In this document: piece by piece, positions 1 through 8,857 of the stretch
Layout: every line of letters starts with the position of its first letter
How positions within the stretch are numbered: the stretch's first letter is position 1
Source of the DNA: Paracoccus onubensis
GTDB lineage: Bacteria; Pseudomonadota; Alphaproteobacteria; Rhodobacterales; Rhodobacteraceae
Direction: 5' to 3'
Assembly (NCBI RefSeq): GCF_003591515.1
Contig: NZ_QZCG01000009.1
Location: 124,001 to 188,000 of the forward strand
Length of the DNA: 64,000 bases
Program-made: the position numbers and the translations under genes
The notes under the pieces: model-generated
What the model saw: only the letters and a program-made list of their open reading frames with translations
Database searches by the model: none
What the model was told of the DNA's origin: nothing

Positions 1-87
1 ATCATCGTCGAACACGGGCCTCCGGCCGAGTTCTTTACGCAGGCCAGGGACCCGCGCACCCGCGCCTTTCTGGATCAGGTGCTGTAA
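1..87 (+). CDS. Amino acid ABC transporter ATP-binding protein, C-terminal end (partial)
   Basis: The window opens inside an open frame that reads 28 residues to a TAA stop. The tail contains VEHGPPAEFF and then RTRAFLDQVL. This is the typical C-terminus of GlnQ/HisP-type ATPases of polar amino acid transporters, where a GPPEEFF segment precedes a final RTRxFL helix. The nucleotide-binding motifs lie outside the window, so the substrate cannot be named. The gene converges on the sarcosine oxidase operon. Confidence 0.75.
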   Translation: MIVEHGPPAEFFTQARDPRTRAFLDQVL

Positions 88-190
88 ACGGGTCATCGGC
101 CGGGGCGCTATCCCGCCCTCACCATCCGAAAGCCCACAATGGGGCATGTCGCGCCCGCCCGGCTTCGCTTCCTTTCCTTCTCCTCTGCTT

Positions 191-277
191 CTTCTTTGTC
201 CAAATACCTCAGGGGTCCGGGGGCAGCGCCCCCGGCCATCGCGGGACGCAAATAACCGGCGTTTCCGATTCAGCGCG
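191..277. repeat. Dispersed intergenic hairpin repeat, copy 1
   Basis: This lies between two convergent genes. It begins CTTCTTTGTCCAAATACCTC, then holds an 8-bp GC stem at 217-224 and 228-235 with loop AGC, then GCGGGACGCAAATA and CGTTTCCGAT. The same blocks in the same order and orientation recur at 34952-35080. On the minus strand the stem is followed by a GAGGTATTTGGACAAAGAAG stretch, so it may help end soxG transcription, although it lacks a classical T-run. Confidence 0.75.
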
Positions 278-344
278 ACACGCTCTTCTCCCAGCTCATC
301 AGATCAATCAGGTTTTGCTTCGGCTTTTGGTGCAGGGCGGACGA

Positions 345-956
345 TCAGCCCGCCAATCGGCCCATCCCGAAATCCGGCAGGATATCCGCAATGAAATCTG
401 CCGCATATTCGGATGAGGCAATATCGAACAGCATATCCAGCCCCGGCTGGCCACCTCGTTCATTGCGGATCAGCACCGCATCCATATGCATGGCACGCGT
501 CTGCATCACTGTCCCCGGCCCGAAGACATGGATCCGGCTGTCAATCCCGGTCAGAAGCGGCAATGCCTCGGGCACAGCCGGTCCGGACAGGTTCAGCCAG
601 CACCAGCTTTCCTCTCGATAGGCGTCAAATCCCCTGGGATCGGGCGCATCCCGCCATTCCCGCCGCAATTGCGCCAGCCGGGGCGATCCGGCGATGGGAT
701 CGGCCAGAATGACAAACTCTTCCGCGCCCAGCCGGGCGATGGTCATGCCATCGGTTTCGATCGCGTGATCCATGCTTTCCGGTAGAGGGTAACCACAAGC
801 AATCAGCCACGCGGTGGTGCCGGGGCCGCGCAATCCGAAACGCGGTAATGCGGACAGATCGAGCAGCCGGTTCCGCCGATCCGCCGGCCAAGTGGCCAGC
901 AAGGGCAGCCGATTTTCAAGCGGCCAGTTCCGGGCCGGTATGATATGCGGGGTCAT
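345..956 (-). CDS. soxG: Sarcosine oxidase, gamma subunit
   Basis: A 203-residue protein encoded last in a soxB-soxD-soxA-soxG series. Its ATG directly follows the soxA TAA stop with no gap. Length, gene position and sequence style (for example LDLSALPRFGLRGPG near the start and RGGQPGLDMLFDIASSEY near the end) fit the SoxG family. In the known heterotetramer the gamma subunit is structural and supports assembly of the complex that oxidatively demethylates sarcosine, giving glycine, hydrogen peroxide and 5,10-methylene-tetrahydrofolate. No catalytic residues are expected. Confidence 0.85.
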   Translation of the reverse strand: MTPHIIPARNWPLENRLPLLATWPADRRNRLLDLSALPRFGLRGPGTTAWLIACGYPLPESMDHAIETDGMTIARLGAEEFVILADPIAGSPRLAQLRREWRDAPDPRGFDAYREESWCWLNLSGPAVPEALPLLTGIDSRIHVFGPGTVMQTRAMHMDAVLIRNERGGQPGLDMLFDIASSEYAADFIADILPDFGMGRLAG

Positions 957-3830
957 TTACATCTCCTGCCTTGTATTCTCTGCGTCATAGAAAGGCAAAG
1001 CCGTGACCTCTGCGTCGATCTCGGCCCCTGTAAAGCCGCGCAACCTGATCTGCGCTCCCGGCCCGGCCTGATCGGGCGCGACATAGGCAAGTCCGATCCA
1101 TTTCGCCAGGCTGGGCGAATACCCGAATGAGGTAACATGACCGACGGGATGTCCCTCCTTCAGCACCAATGAGGATTCCCCTATCTCCGCCATATTCTCG
1201 CCCGGCAGAACGAAACCGCAAAGGCAGCGCTTCTCGCCAAGCCTCCTTCGCCGTTCGATTGCGGCCTTGCCCATGTAGAAAGGCTTTTTGCGCGATAATG
1301 CCCACCCCATATCCAACTCATCCGGCGTGGTCAGCGCATCGGTATCCTGACCGATGATGATATGACCCTTTTCCAGCCGCAGGATACGCGAGGCTTCAAG
1401 CCCATAAGGTCGCAGGCCCAGATCCGCGCCCGCCTCGAGCAGTGCCGCCCAAAGACCCGCCGCATGGGATTGCGGCAGATGGATTTCATAGCTGAGTTCG
1501 CCGGTAAAGCCGATCCGCATGACCCGGACCGGACAGCCCACTAGTTCGCCCCTGCGGCCATCCAGAAAGGCAAAGCCCTCGCGGCTGAAATCCAGCGTGC
1601 CGGACAGGCGTTGCAGCACCTCGCGTGCGCGGGGACCGGTCAGGTTGATCGCCGCAAAGGCTGCGGTAACGTTCTGGATATCGACATTCATGCCGTGGAT
1701 GGTCTTTTGCAGCATCATCTCGGCATAAAGCCGCTCGACCGCGCCTGTGGTGGCCGTGACATAGAAATGGTCCTCCGCCAGCCGAAAGGCCACGCCGTCA
1801 TCCAGGATCGAGCCCATCTCGTTCAGGGCAAGGCAGTAACGGACCCGGCCAACGGGCTGCGAGGCATGCGCCATCGTATAGACACGATCGAGAAAGACCG
1901 CCGCATCCGGCCCGCGCAGTTCCAGCTTGCCAAGGGTCGATACGTCCAGCATCCCCGCTGCCTCGCGGACCATGCGGATTTCGCGACGGATCGCATCGGC
2001 CACAGAATCCTGCCCCGGATAGACGAAAGGACGCCACCATGCGCCGACCGGCATCATCCTCGCGCCCGCAGCCAGATGCGCGGCATGCAGCGCGGTGTGG
2101 CGATACCGCTCGGGCGTGGTATCGGCCAGCAGACCCAGCTTTTCGGGGCCGAAGGGTGGGCGCGAAGTGGTGATACCGATCTCGGCCAGACTGCGTGCGG
2201 TCTTCCGGGCGACGATTCGCGCCGTCGCCAGCGCGGCATGGCGACCCTGCGACGGACCCATGCCAACGGTGGAATAGCGTTTGACCAGTTCCAGCTCACG
2301 ATAACCGTCGGCGACGGTATTTTCGATATCCTTGACCTGCAAATCCTCGTCGAAATCAACGAAATCGCGGCCTTTCGGATGTGCCAGCAAAGGTGTCACT
2401 CGCCGCCATCCGGTCTGCACCGGAGGCAGATCCGGCGCGACAGCCAACCCCAACCCTGCTGCAGCCCTTGTCCCGGCGATCTCGCCGCTGGCGATCACCG
2501 CGGCCAGATCGAACAGGCCCGCCACCGCTCCGGCAAGATGGATATGGGCCGGCACATCGGTGATCGAGAAATGCGTACCGCTGTCATCCGAGGACAGCCG
2601 CGCCCCGGCATGCAACGCAAGCTGATAGCCCGGCGTATAACCCCCGGCCATGACCAGCAGATCGCAATCCAGCCTGGTTCCGGCACCTTTGCCGTCCTGA
2701 ATCTCGACCGCCTTCAGATGCAGGTTGCCCCGCGCCTGAAGAATACGGCAACCGCGCATGACCCGAATCCCACGCCGGGCCAGTTCGACTGACAACCCAT
2801 CGCGATCCCCGACCTCGGGATCAACGACGGCGGCAATCTGCAGGCCCGCATCGTCAAGATCCAGCGCCGTCAGATAGCCGTCGCGATCGCAAGCATAAAC
2901 CACCGCTCGCTGACCGGGGCGCACAGCGTAATGCCGCATCAGCCGTTGAGCAGCCGAGGAAAGCATCACCCCCGGCAGGTCGTTATTGCGAAATGTCAGA
3001 GGCTGTTCATGCGCCCCCGTCGCCAGTACCAGTTCCGAGGCACGAATACGGATCAGGCGGTCACCATACAGGACCGGCATCCAGTGATCGGTGAAATACC
3101 CGTTGCAGGTCGCGCCCGGCAGGACGGTGAGATTCGGCAACATCGCTGCCCTGTCCCCAAGACCGGCCAGCTTTTCGGCCGCGTCAGCGGTTTCGACGTC
3201 AAAGCGGGCATAGGTCAGCGCACCGCCCAGATCGGGTTCTTTTTCAACCAGAAGCACATCCGCCCCCGCCTCGGCCGCGCGGATCGCGGCGGCCAGACCC
3301 GCGGGTCCCGCGCCCACCACCAGCACATCGCAATACCGGGTTTCCTTGAGATAGCGGCGTGGCGCCGGATCAAGGTTGACCACGCCAAGCCCGGCGGATT
3401 TGCGGATGATCGGCTCCCACCATTTCAACCAGCTGTTCCGGCCGGGGCCGAAGAAGCTGCGATAATAAAAACCCACCGGCAGGAAGCGGCCCAGATGATC
3501 GATGATGCGTCCCCGATCCCGGCGCAGACTGCCGCTGACATTCTGCGGCATGACCGAGATGCCCTCGGTGACCGGGCGCAGATCGGCGCGCGCATTGGCC
3601 TCATCCCCGATCTGGACCAGCGTATTGGCATCCTGTCCCGCCATGGTCAGGATGCCGCGTGGACGGTGATACTTGAAGGATCGCGACAGGATCCACTCGC
3701 CATTCGCGGCCAGCGCGCTGGCGATGGTATCGCCGGGATGGGCCGCCATGCTGCGTCCCTCGAAGGTAAAGCCGATATGGGCGCTGCGGTCGATGCGGCT
3801 GCCCCAGCCATTGCCAAGTCTGTTCATCAT
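957..3830 (-). CDS. soxA: Sarcosine oxidase, alpha subunit
   Basis: A 957-residue cytoplasmic flavoprotein subunit, normal for the family. The N-terminal about 100 residues form the ferredoxin-like domain of SoxA. A Rossmann FAD/NAD motif GAGPAG lies at residues 173-178. The C-terminal third resembles glycine cleavage T-protein (aminomethyltransferase), the folate-binding part that receives the one-carbon unit. It starts 7 bases after the soxD stop, with ATG at 3830 or 3827, and no strong Shine-Dalgarno is visible, so translation may be coupled to soxD. It binds NAD and the noncovalent flavin in characterised homologues. Confidence 0.95.
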   Translation of the reverse strand: MMNRLGNGWGSRIDRSAHIGFTFEGRSMAAHPGDTIASALAANGEWILSRSFKYHRPRGILTMAGQDANTLVQIGDEANARADLRPVTEGISVMPQNVSGSLRRDRGRIIDHLGRFLPVGFYYRSFFGPGRNSWLKWWEPIIRKSAGLGVVNLDPAPRRYLKETRYCDVLVVGAGPAGLAAAIRAAEAGADVLLVEKEPDLGGALTYARFDVETADAAEKLAGLGDRAAMLPNLTVLPGATCNGYFTDHWMPVLYGDRLIRIRASELVLATGAHEQPLTFRNNDLPGVMLSSAAQRLMRHYAVRPGQRAVVYACDRDGYLTALDLDDAGLQIAAVVDPEVGDRDGLSVELARRGIRVMRGCRILQARGNLHLKAVEIQDGKGAGTRLDCDLLVMAGGYTPGYQLALHAGARLSSDDSGTHFSITDVPAHIHLAGAVAGLFDLAAVIASGEIAGTRAAAGLGLAVAPDLPPVQTGWRRVTPLLAHPKGRDFVDFDEDLQVKDIENTVADGYRELELVKRYSTVGMGPSQGRHAALATARIVARKTARSLAEIGITTSRPPFGPEKLGLLADTTPERYRHTALHAAHLAAGARMMPVGAWWRPFVYPGQDSVADAIRREIRMVREAAGMLDVSTLGKLELRGPDAAVFLDRVYTMAHASQPVGRVRYCLALNEMGSILDDGVAFRLAEDHFYVTATTGAVERLYAEMMLQKTIHGMNVDIQNVTAAFAAINLTGPRAREVLQRLSGTLDFSREGFAFLDGRRGELVGCPVRVMRIGFTGELSYEIHLPQSHAAGLWAALLEAGADLGLRPYGLEASRILRLEKGHIIIGQDTDALTTPDELDMGWALSRKKPFYMGKAAIERRRRLGEKRCLCGFVLPGENMAEIGESSLVLKEGHPVGHVTSFGYSPSLAKWIGLAYVAPDQAGPGAQIRLRGFTGAEIDAEVTALPFYDAENTRQEM

Positions 3831-3837
3831 GCTGCGC

Positions 3838-4107
3838 TCATGGATTCATCTGTGGTTTGTCTGCGTCCGGCCTTTGCAGATAGGTCCGCAGGATTTCATC
3901 GGTGATCAGATTGCGTTCGGCGATGAACACGGTGCTGGACGGCGTATGACGCCACCATTCACGCAATACACCCATCGGATTGGGCGCATGAAACAGGCGG
4001 GTGATCAGGTTTTCATCCGTCGCCTCGGACGCATCATGGACGGGACCAAGCCACTGGAATTCCGAGATGTTGCGGGGCCCGTTCACCGGGCAAGTCATGA
4101 TTTTCAT
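3838..4107 (-). CDS. soxD: Sarcosine oxidase, delta subunit (zinc-ligand-poor variant)
   Basis: An 89-residue small subunit between soxB and soxA. In well-studied SoxD proteins a zinc ion is held by Cys6, Cys9, His59 and Cys63. Here the start is MKIMTCPVNGPRN: Cys6 is kept, but position 9 is Asn. In the C-terminal half, WWRHTPSSTVF keeps the His (residue 54) while the residue four later is Ser58 rather than Cys. Two of four zinc ligands are therefore missing, so this copy probably does not bind zinc in the usual way. Operon position makes the assignment secure. Confidence 0.88.
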   Translation of the reverse strand: MKIMTCPVNGPRNISEFQWLGPVHDASEATDENLITRLFHAPNPMGVLREWWRHTPSSTVFIAERNLITDEILRTYLQRPDADKPQMNP

Positions 4108-4116
4108 CGCCTGTTC

Positions 4117-5358
4117 CTAATGCCCGGCAGCCGTGGCGCCCATTTCGTTCAACAGCTCGAACCGTTCGAAACGCGCCAGAGCAAAGGGCGTCAGAAGATC
4201 CGGCACCCGCCCCGTCGCGATGGTTTCCGCCATGCGTTTTCCGGCCACCGCCGTCGCCTTGAACCCCCATGTCCCCCATCCGGCATCAAGCCAGTAATTC
4301 TGCAGGGGCGACGCTCCCATGATCGGGCTGAAATCGGGCGTGATATCGGTGATCCCGGCCCATTGCCGCAAAATCTTGACATTATGCAGGAAGGGCATCA
4401 GCTGCAGCGCGCCGGTCGCCAGCGCCTCTTTCTGCGGCAGGCTGGAGCGCGTGGAGATCAACTGATAGGGATCGGTTCCGCCGCCGATCACGATCTCCCC
4501 GCGCGAGGACTGCACCAGATAAGTGTGCAGATTCGAGGATGACAGCAGGATATCCATGAAAGGTTTCAGCGGCTGCGTTACCATGGCCTGCAAAGGAAAA
4601 TTCCGGATCGGCAACCGGATCCCGGCCATTTCCCCGATACGCCCGTTCATCCCACCCGCCGCTTGCAGGACCTGCCCCGCCACGATGGTGCCGCGATTGG
4701 TATGCAACTCGGTCACGCGGCTGCCGGTGATGCCGAAGCCCGTGACCTCCGTGCGCTGATGGATCTCGACGCCCTTTTCGGCGGCCCGCTTGGCATAGCC
4801 CCAGGCCACGGCATCATGGCGCGCGGTACCGCCATCTGCATGCCATAACCCGCCCAGGACCTCGTGCTGGCCGCCGAAATCCATGTTCACATGCGGGCAC
4901 AGTGTCTGCACCGTCCTGGCATCGACGACCTCGGCGCGAATGCCGGCATGCTTGCCCATTTCCGCACGCAGCCGAAAACTGCGCATCGCCGCGTCGGAAT
5001 GGGCCAGCGTCAACTGACCCCGCTGCGAGAACATCACATTGAAGCCAAGCTCCTGCGACATGTTTTCAAACAGCGACAGGCCCTCGCGATAGAATTCGAT
5101 CGAGGGCAGAGTCAGATAGTTCGACCGGATCGTCGTCGTGTTCCGCGCCGTATTGCCCCCGGCGAGATAGCCTTTTTCCAGCACTGCGATGTCGGAAATG
5201 CCGTGATAATGCGACAGGTAATAGGCCGCCGCCAACCCATGCCCGCCGCCGCCGATGATCACCACATCATATCGCTTGCGCAGATCGGGGGTCGCGGGAA
5301 TGTCGCCATAGGGCCGATGCCCCCGTCTCAACCCGTATTTCAGCAATTCCATCGGCAT
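4117..5358 (-). CDS. soxB: Sarcosine oxidase, beta subunit
   Basis: A 413-residue FAD/FMN subunit that carries the sarcosine oxidation site. A dinucleotide-binding motif VVIIGGGGHGLAAAYYL lies near residue 32, followed by the AGGNTARNTTTIRSNY segment. GGTARHDAVAWGYA around His181 matches the region where the family carries its covalently bound FMN. I chose the ATG at 5358 because the frame upstream is poorly conserved and the sequence before it is purine-rich (GGAGGGCGGAAAGCGGGG); an ATG at 5352 is an alternative. It is the first gene of the operon; its promoter should lie in 5359-5580. Confidence 0.93.
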   Translation of the reverse strand: MPMELLKYGLRRGHRPYGDIPATPDLRKRYDVVIIGGGGHGLAAAYYLSHYHGISDIAVLEKGYLAGGNTARNTTTIRSNYLTLPSIEFYREGLSLFENMSQELGFNVMFSQRGQLTLAHSDAAMRSFRLRAEMGKHAGIRAEVVDARTVQTLCPHVNMDFGGQHEVLGGLWHADGGTARHDAVAWGYAKRAAEKGVEIHQRTEVTGFGITGSRVTELHTNRGTIVAGQVLQAAGGMNGRIGEMAGIRLPIRNFPLQAMVTQPLKPFMDILLSSSNLHTYLVQSSRGEIVIGGGTDPYQLISTRSSLPQKEALATGALQLMPFLHNVKILRQWAGITDITPDFSPIMGASPLQNYWLDAGWGTWGFKATAVAGKRMAETIATGRVPDLLTPFALARFERFELLNEMGATAAGH

Positions 5359-5869
5359 TGATCTACCCCGCTTTCCGCCCTCCATCTGGCTTGCAGGGGG
5401 CAGTTCGCGCAAGAAAAGGAACTTTGCCCTCTGACCTCGTTTTTATTATGGGAAGAAAAGAAAACCGGCCCGACGATCAATTGTCGCGATTCACATCGAG
5501 CTTCTGGATGCGAAGGGAAAGCCATCCCGGCATTTACGAATGCGCGTCGTTCCGATCGCACGTGACCGCCAGAAGGCGAATGAGCACAAATCGGCCTAAA
5601 TTTTCAAAATTCGCGATCAGGGCCGTCCGGAAGGCGCTGCCGAGAGGTACGAAAAACCTGTTGGAGCCGCTCAAAGAATATAAAACTTTTTGCAGCAGCC
5701 ACATCGATGAATAAATTTCGCTGAAATTTGGTAAAATTTGCAAGTTTTTGTCTCTTTTCAGCCCATCTATTGCTGACAGACGCAGTTTCAACCTAAAATA
5801 GAGGCGAAAATTGCAAGAGTGGTGATAATTTTGCAGATACCTGTACGAGCCGAAAGCGGAACCCAGATC
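5359..5869. other. Intergenic region between divergent sox operon and polysaccharide locus
   Basis: About 500 bases separate soxB (minus) from the first glycosyltransferase (plus). The half next to soxB is GC-rich and the half next to the glycosyltransferase is AT-rich (from about 5690), as expected for a promoter. It contains one small open frame at 5580-5714, listed separately. I see no clear terminator or palindromic operator here. Confidence 0.6.
5580..5714 (+). pseudogene. Small ORF, possible N-terminal relic of a glycosyltransferase paralogue
   Basis: A 44-codon frame starts at an ATG preceded by AGAAGGCGA, a plausible ribosome site. The peptide is strongly basic and contains FSKFAIRAVRKALPRG and NLLEPLKEYK. 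It loosely resembles the N-terminal extension of the glycosyltransferase at 10471 (FPKRIAKRILPETILRLVRQ), an extension that the nearer paralogue at 5870 lacks. It could be a decayed N-terminus of that neighbour, a real small peptide, or chance. Similarity is weak and judged by eye. Confidence 0.25.
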
Positions 5870-7687
5870 ATGCATTTCGGCGCACCGATTTCACCAGAAG
5901 TCCTTTTCTGCTCATTCCATACGCCGGACGACTATTATGCACAGTCGGCGGCAACGTTGCGGAACTCGCTTGATCGTCTGGGCATCGCCCATGAAATTGC
6001 GGAAGTGCCCAAGGCACCGGGCGAAGAATGGCTGGAAATCTGCCGTAAGAAGATCCCTTTCCTGCATTCGGTCTGCGAGCGGAACCCCCATCGCAAGATT
6101 TTCTGGATCGATATCGATTGCGACATCGATTATCTACCGGATTTCGTTTCAGATTTTTCAGCCGATATCATCGGTTTCCAGCGCGGCTTCGGCCATCCGA
6201 TGCGGATCGGATATTCCAACACATCCCGCTTCTGGGAGCCATGTTTCTGGGGCATCAACACGACTCCGGCGGCGCGCGATTATATTCGCGATGCCTATGC
6301 GGCCTGTAACAACATAAGTCTGCGTGCGACGGATGATTTCTTTTTCGAAGAAGCATGGCGCAAAAATGCCGAACGCCTCACCTTCCAGATGATCCCGTCA
6401 TCGGCGTTGCTGGGACGCGCGAACTTCTCTGAAGGCGAACGCCGCCCCTTCTTCTATTTCGGCTCCAGTGGCAATGTCACAGCCTTCAAGGGGCTGGCGG
6501 CCCAGCATAATCGTTCTAGCGCCACGCATAATGGCAGCAGGCTAAGGCCTGAAATGAAGGCAATGGCTTTGAAAGCCGCGCGGCAGGTGCAGACCGCCCT
6601 GCCCCAGCGTGTCGCCATTCCGTTGCGCAGACTCTCGGACGAAATCGGGCTGACGGAATATCTGTCGCCAAGCTTGCCCGCTTCGCGGCAATTGTCGCCG
6701 CGCAGTATTTACAACATCATACATGATGCGCGTGAAGGTCGTCATGACGCGGTTCACACCCGGATTGCAGATATCACCTCGCGCCGTCTGTTGGGAAATG
6801 CCGACCGCGTCGTGATCGGGGCGGCATTCGCGTTACTGGATTACGCCACATCCCCGAAAGGCGATGCTTTGCCCCTGCTATGGTGGGACAAACCCTATCC
6901 CGGGAATTACGGAGACTGGCTTTCGCCCCTGATCCTGCAAGGGCTGTTCGACCGGCCCGTGCGTTTTCAGCGCCCTGACGAGATGAATGCAGCGCCTCAT
7001 CTCATGGCAGTGGGTTCTGTCGGGCGGTTCGCACAGCGCAGCTCCGTCCTTGCGGGAACCGGTTTCAGCCGTGCAGATACCAGCATCGCGCCGAATGCCA
7101 CCTATATCTCGCTGCGAGGACCATATTCCGCCAAGCTTGTTGCCGAGGCAGGAGGTCGGAAAATAGACCGCTTTGGCGATCCGGCGGCGATTCTACCCCG
7201 GCTTATCCCGCTGAAGCGCCACAGGACGAACGGGCGATTGGCGCTGATACGTCATTTTGCACATCGCAACATCTCTTTGCGGTTGCCCGAAAATGTTGAC
7301 GAACATTCCGTTCTGGTATCCCGCCGCAGCGATATCGAGGCATTGATCGGAACGCTTCTGCAATATGATGCGGTGCTGACCAGCGCGATGCACATCTATA
7401 TCACCTGTCAGGCTTACGGCATTCCCGTCGCCCTCATTACCTTTGAAGGATTCGAGGACGCGGTTAGCGGCGACAACCTCAAATATCGCGATTATGCCGC
7501 CGGTGTCGGTCTGCCGGAACGCATGCCGCAAAGCATCGGCCACGACCTGCGTCATCGCGCGCTTGAATATCTCGTTCACGAAGATCGGATTCCTGCTGCC
7601 GCTATGGATGAGGTCGAAGCGGCACTGACCGATGCCGTAGCCGTCTATGACGGGATATCCAACCCCGAACGCAAGAATGGACGGTAA
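5870..7687 (+). CDS. Two-domain glycosyltransferase-like / polysaccharide pyruvyltransferase-like protein
   Basis: A 605-residue cytoplasmic protein. The N-terminal domain (about residues 10-220) looks like a nucleotide-diphospho-sugar transferase: it opens EVLFCSFHTPDDYYAQSA and has an acidic DIDCDID cluster at 81-87 after a hydrophobic strand, a likely metal/nucleotide site. The C-terminal domain (about 334-580) reads LLWWDKPYPGNYGDW, then YISLRGPYSAKLV and SAMHIYITCQAYGIP, matching the polysaccharide pyruvyltransferase family, which transfers pyruvate from phosphoenolpyruvate to sugars. I prefer the ATG at 5870; a GTG at 5819 is in frame upstream. It is paralogous to the gene at 10471. First gene of the exporter operon. 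Confidence 0.75.
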   Translation: MHFGAPISPEVLFCSFHTPDDYYAQSAATLRNSLDRLGIAHEIAEVPKAPGEEWLEICRKKIPFLHSVCERNPHRKIFWIDIDCDIDYLPDFVSDFSADIIGFQRGFGHPMRIGYSNTSRFWEPCFWGINTTPAARDYIRDAYAACNNISLRATDDFFFEEAWRKNAERLTFQMIPSSALLGRANFSEGERRPFFYFGSSGNVTAFKGLAAQHNRSSATHNGSRLRPEMKAMALKAARQVQTALPQRVAIPLRRLSDEIGLTEYLSPSLPASRQLSPRSIYNIIHDAREGRHDAVHTRIADITSRRLLGNADRVVIGAAFALLDYATSPKGDALPLLWWDKPYPGNYGDWLSPLILQGLFDRPVRFQRPDEMNAAPHLMAVGSVGRFAQRSSVLAGTGFSRADTSIAPNATYISLRGPYSAKLVAEAGGRKIDRFGDPAAILPRLIPLKRHRTNGRLALIRHFAHRNISLRLPENVDEHSVLVSRRSDIEALIGTLLQYDAVLTSAMHIYITCQAYGIPVALITFEGFEDAVSGDNLKYRDYAAGVGLPERMPQSIGHDLRHRALEYLVHEDRIPAAAMDEVEAALTDAVAVYDGISNPERKNGR

Positions 7688-7690
7688 ACC

Positions 7691-8857
7691 TTGAAAGATC
7701 TTGATCCTCCATTGCGCGTAAAATCCGCAAACCCACGTATCCCGGCACCTGTCGGACAAGCGGGCTGGGCCAAAAGGCACACGCTGGTGATTGGCAGCTT
7801 CTTGCTGCTATTTGCTTTGCCCGCCCTGCTTGTCACCACTTACATGTTCCTGATCGCCAGGGATCAATATGTCTCGGAAGTTTCATTTGTGGTGCGTGAC
7901 GAAGAGGCGCAGAATCTGGGTATTCTTGCCGGGTTCGGGCTTCCGTCGGTGGGCAATACGACGACCGATGCGCAGATCCTCTATAAATACCTGCGTAGTC
8001 CGAATTTCGTCAACAAGCTGGATCGGGAAATCGGATTGCGGGCCCTTTATACCAAGCCCGAGGGCGACCGGTTCTTCACGCTTGGCGAGAACTCCAGCCT
8101 CGAGGAACTGGTCGCATATTGGCAGCGAATGGTCACGATCAGCGTGGATTCCGCCACGGGAATGATCGAGATTGAAGTTCGCGCCTTTACGTCAAAAGAC
8201 GCCAATCTGATTGCGCAAAGCATTCACAGGGCGGCGGGCCGGCTCGTCAACACGATCTCGGACGAAGCGCGAGACAATACCTTGCGTTATGCCCGGCGTG
8301 ATCTGAAGCAGACGGAAGAGCAACTTGCCGATGCGCGGATAGCCCTGGCGCAGTTCCGCGATGAGTACAAACTCATCGATCCGCAAGCGCTCATTACCAC
8401 CAACGCGACCATCATCACCAGCCTGTCGCAGGAGATGACCGAAGCAATGGTCCAGCTTGAAACCCTGCGCGAGCAGGGTACGGCTGATGTGCGCATCAAT
8501 CAGGCAGAAATGCGCGTCGACGTCCTGCAGCGTCGGATCGAGCAGGAACAGCAGCGCTATGGCGGCGACACGACGGGCGACGTCAAGTTCAGTACCGTCG
8601 TCGATAAATATACCAAGCTGCAACTCGATCTGGAACTCGCGGAGAAAAGCTATTCCATCGCGCTTGGCGGCGTAGAAGCGGCACGGTCGAAATCGGAACA
8701 GGACAGCCGCTATCTGGCAACTTTCGTCGAGCCCACGCTCGCCGAGACGGCGACCCGCCCGCGGCGGCTGATGATCACCGTTCTGGCCGTCACCTTCATC
8801 TTCATCGGCTGGCTCAGCCTTGTGCTGATCGGCTATAGCAACCGTGACCGTCACTGA
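7691..8857 (+). CDS. Capsule polysaccharide export inner-membrane protein, KpsE/CtrB type
   Basis: A 388-residue polysaccharide co-polymerase-like protein. A basic N-terminal tail is followed by a transmembrane helix at about 32-56 (IGSFLLLFALPALLVTTYMF), then a long periplasmic part with helical, coiled-coil-prone segments at about 195-330, and a second membrane helix close to the C-terminus (ITVLAVTFIFIGWLSLVLIG). This two-helix layout is that of KpsE/BexC/CtrB, which links the inner-membrane ABC exporter to the outer-membrane channel. The likely start is TTG at 7691, three bases after the previous stop. The next gene overlaps its stop by one base. Confidence 0.88.
   Translation: MKDLDPPLRVKSANPRIPAPVGQAGWAKRHTLVIGSFLLLFALPALLVTTYMFLIARDQYVSEVSFVVRDEEAQNLGILAGFGLPSVGNTTTDAQILYKYLRSPNFVNKLDREIGLRALYTKPEGDRFFTLGENSSLEELVAYWQRMVTISVDSATGMIEIEVRAFTSKDANLIAQSIHRAAGRLVNTISDEARDNTLRYARRDLKQTEEQLADARIALAQFRDEYKLIDPQALITTNATIITSLSQEMTEAMVQLETLREQGTADVRINQAEMRVDVLQRRIEQEQQRYGGDTTGDVKFSTVVDKYTKLQLDLELAEKSYSIALGGVEAARSKSEQDSRYLATFVEPTLAETATRPRRLMITVLAVTFIFIGWLSLVLIGYSNRDRH

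Noticed and set aside
1611..2792. 393-codon plus-strand frame opposite soxA
   Set aside because: It lies wholly antisense to the well-supported soxA gene and is low-complexity, Arg/Gln/Asp-rich, as expected of an antisense shadow in GC-rich coding DNA.
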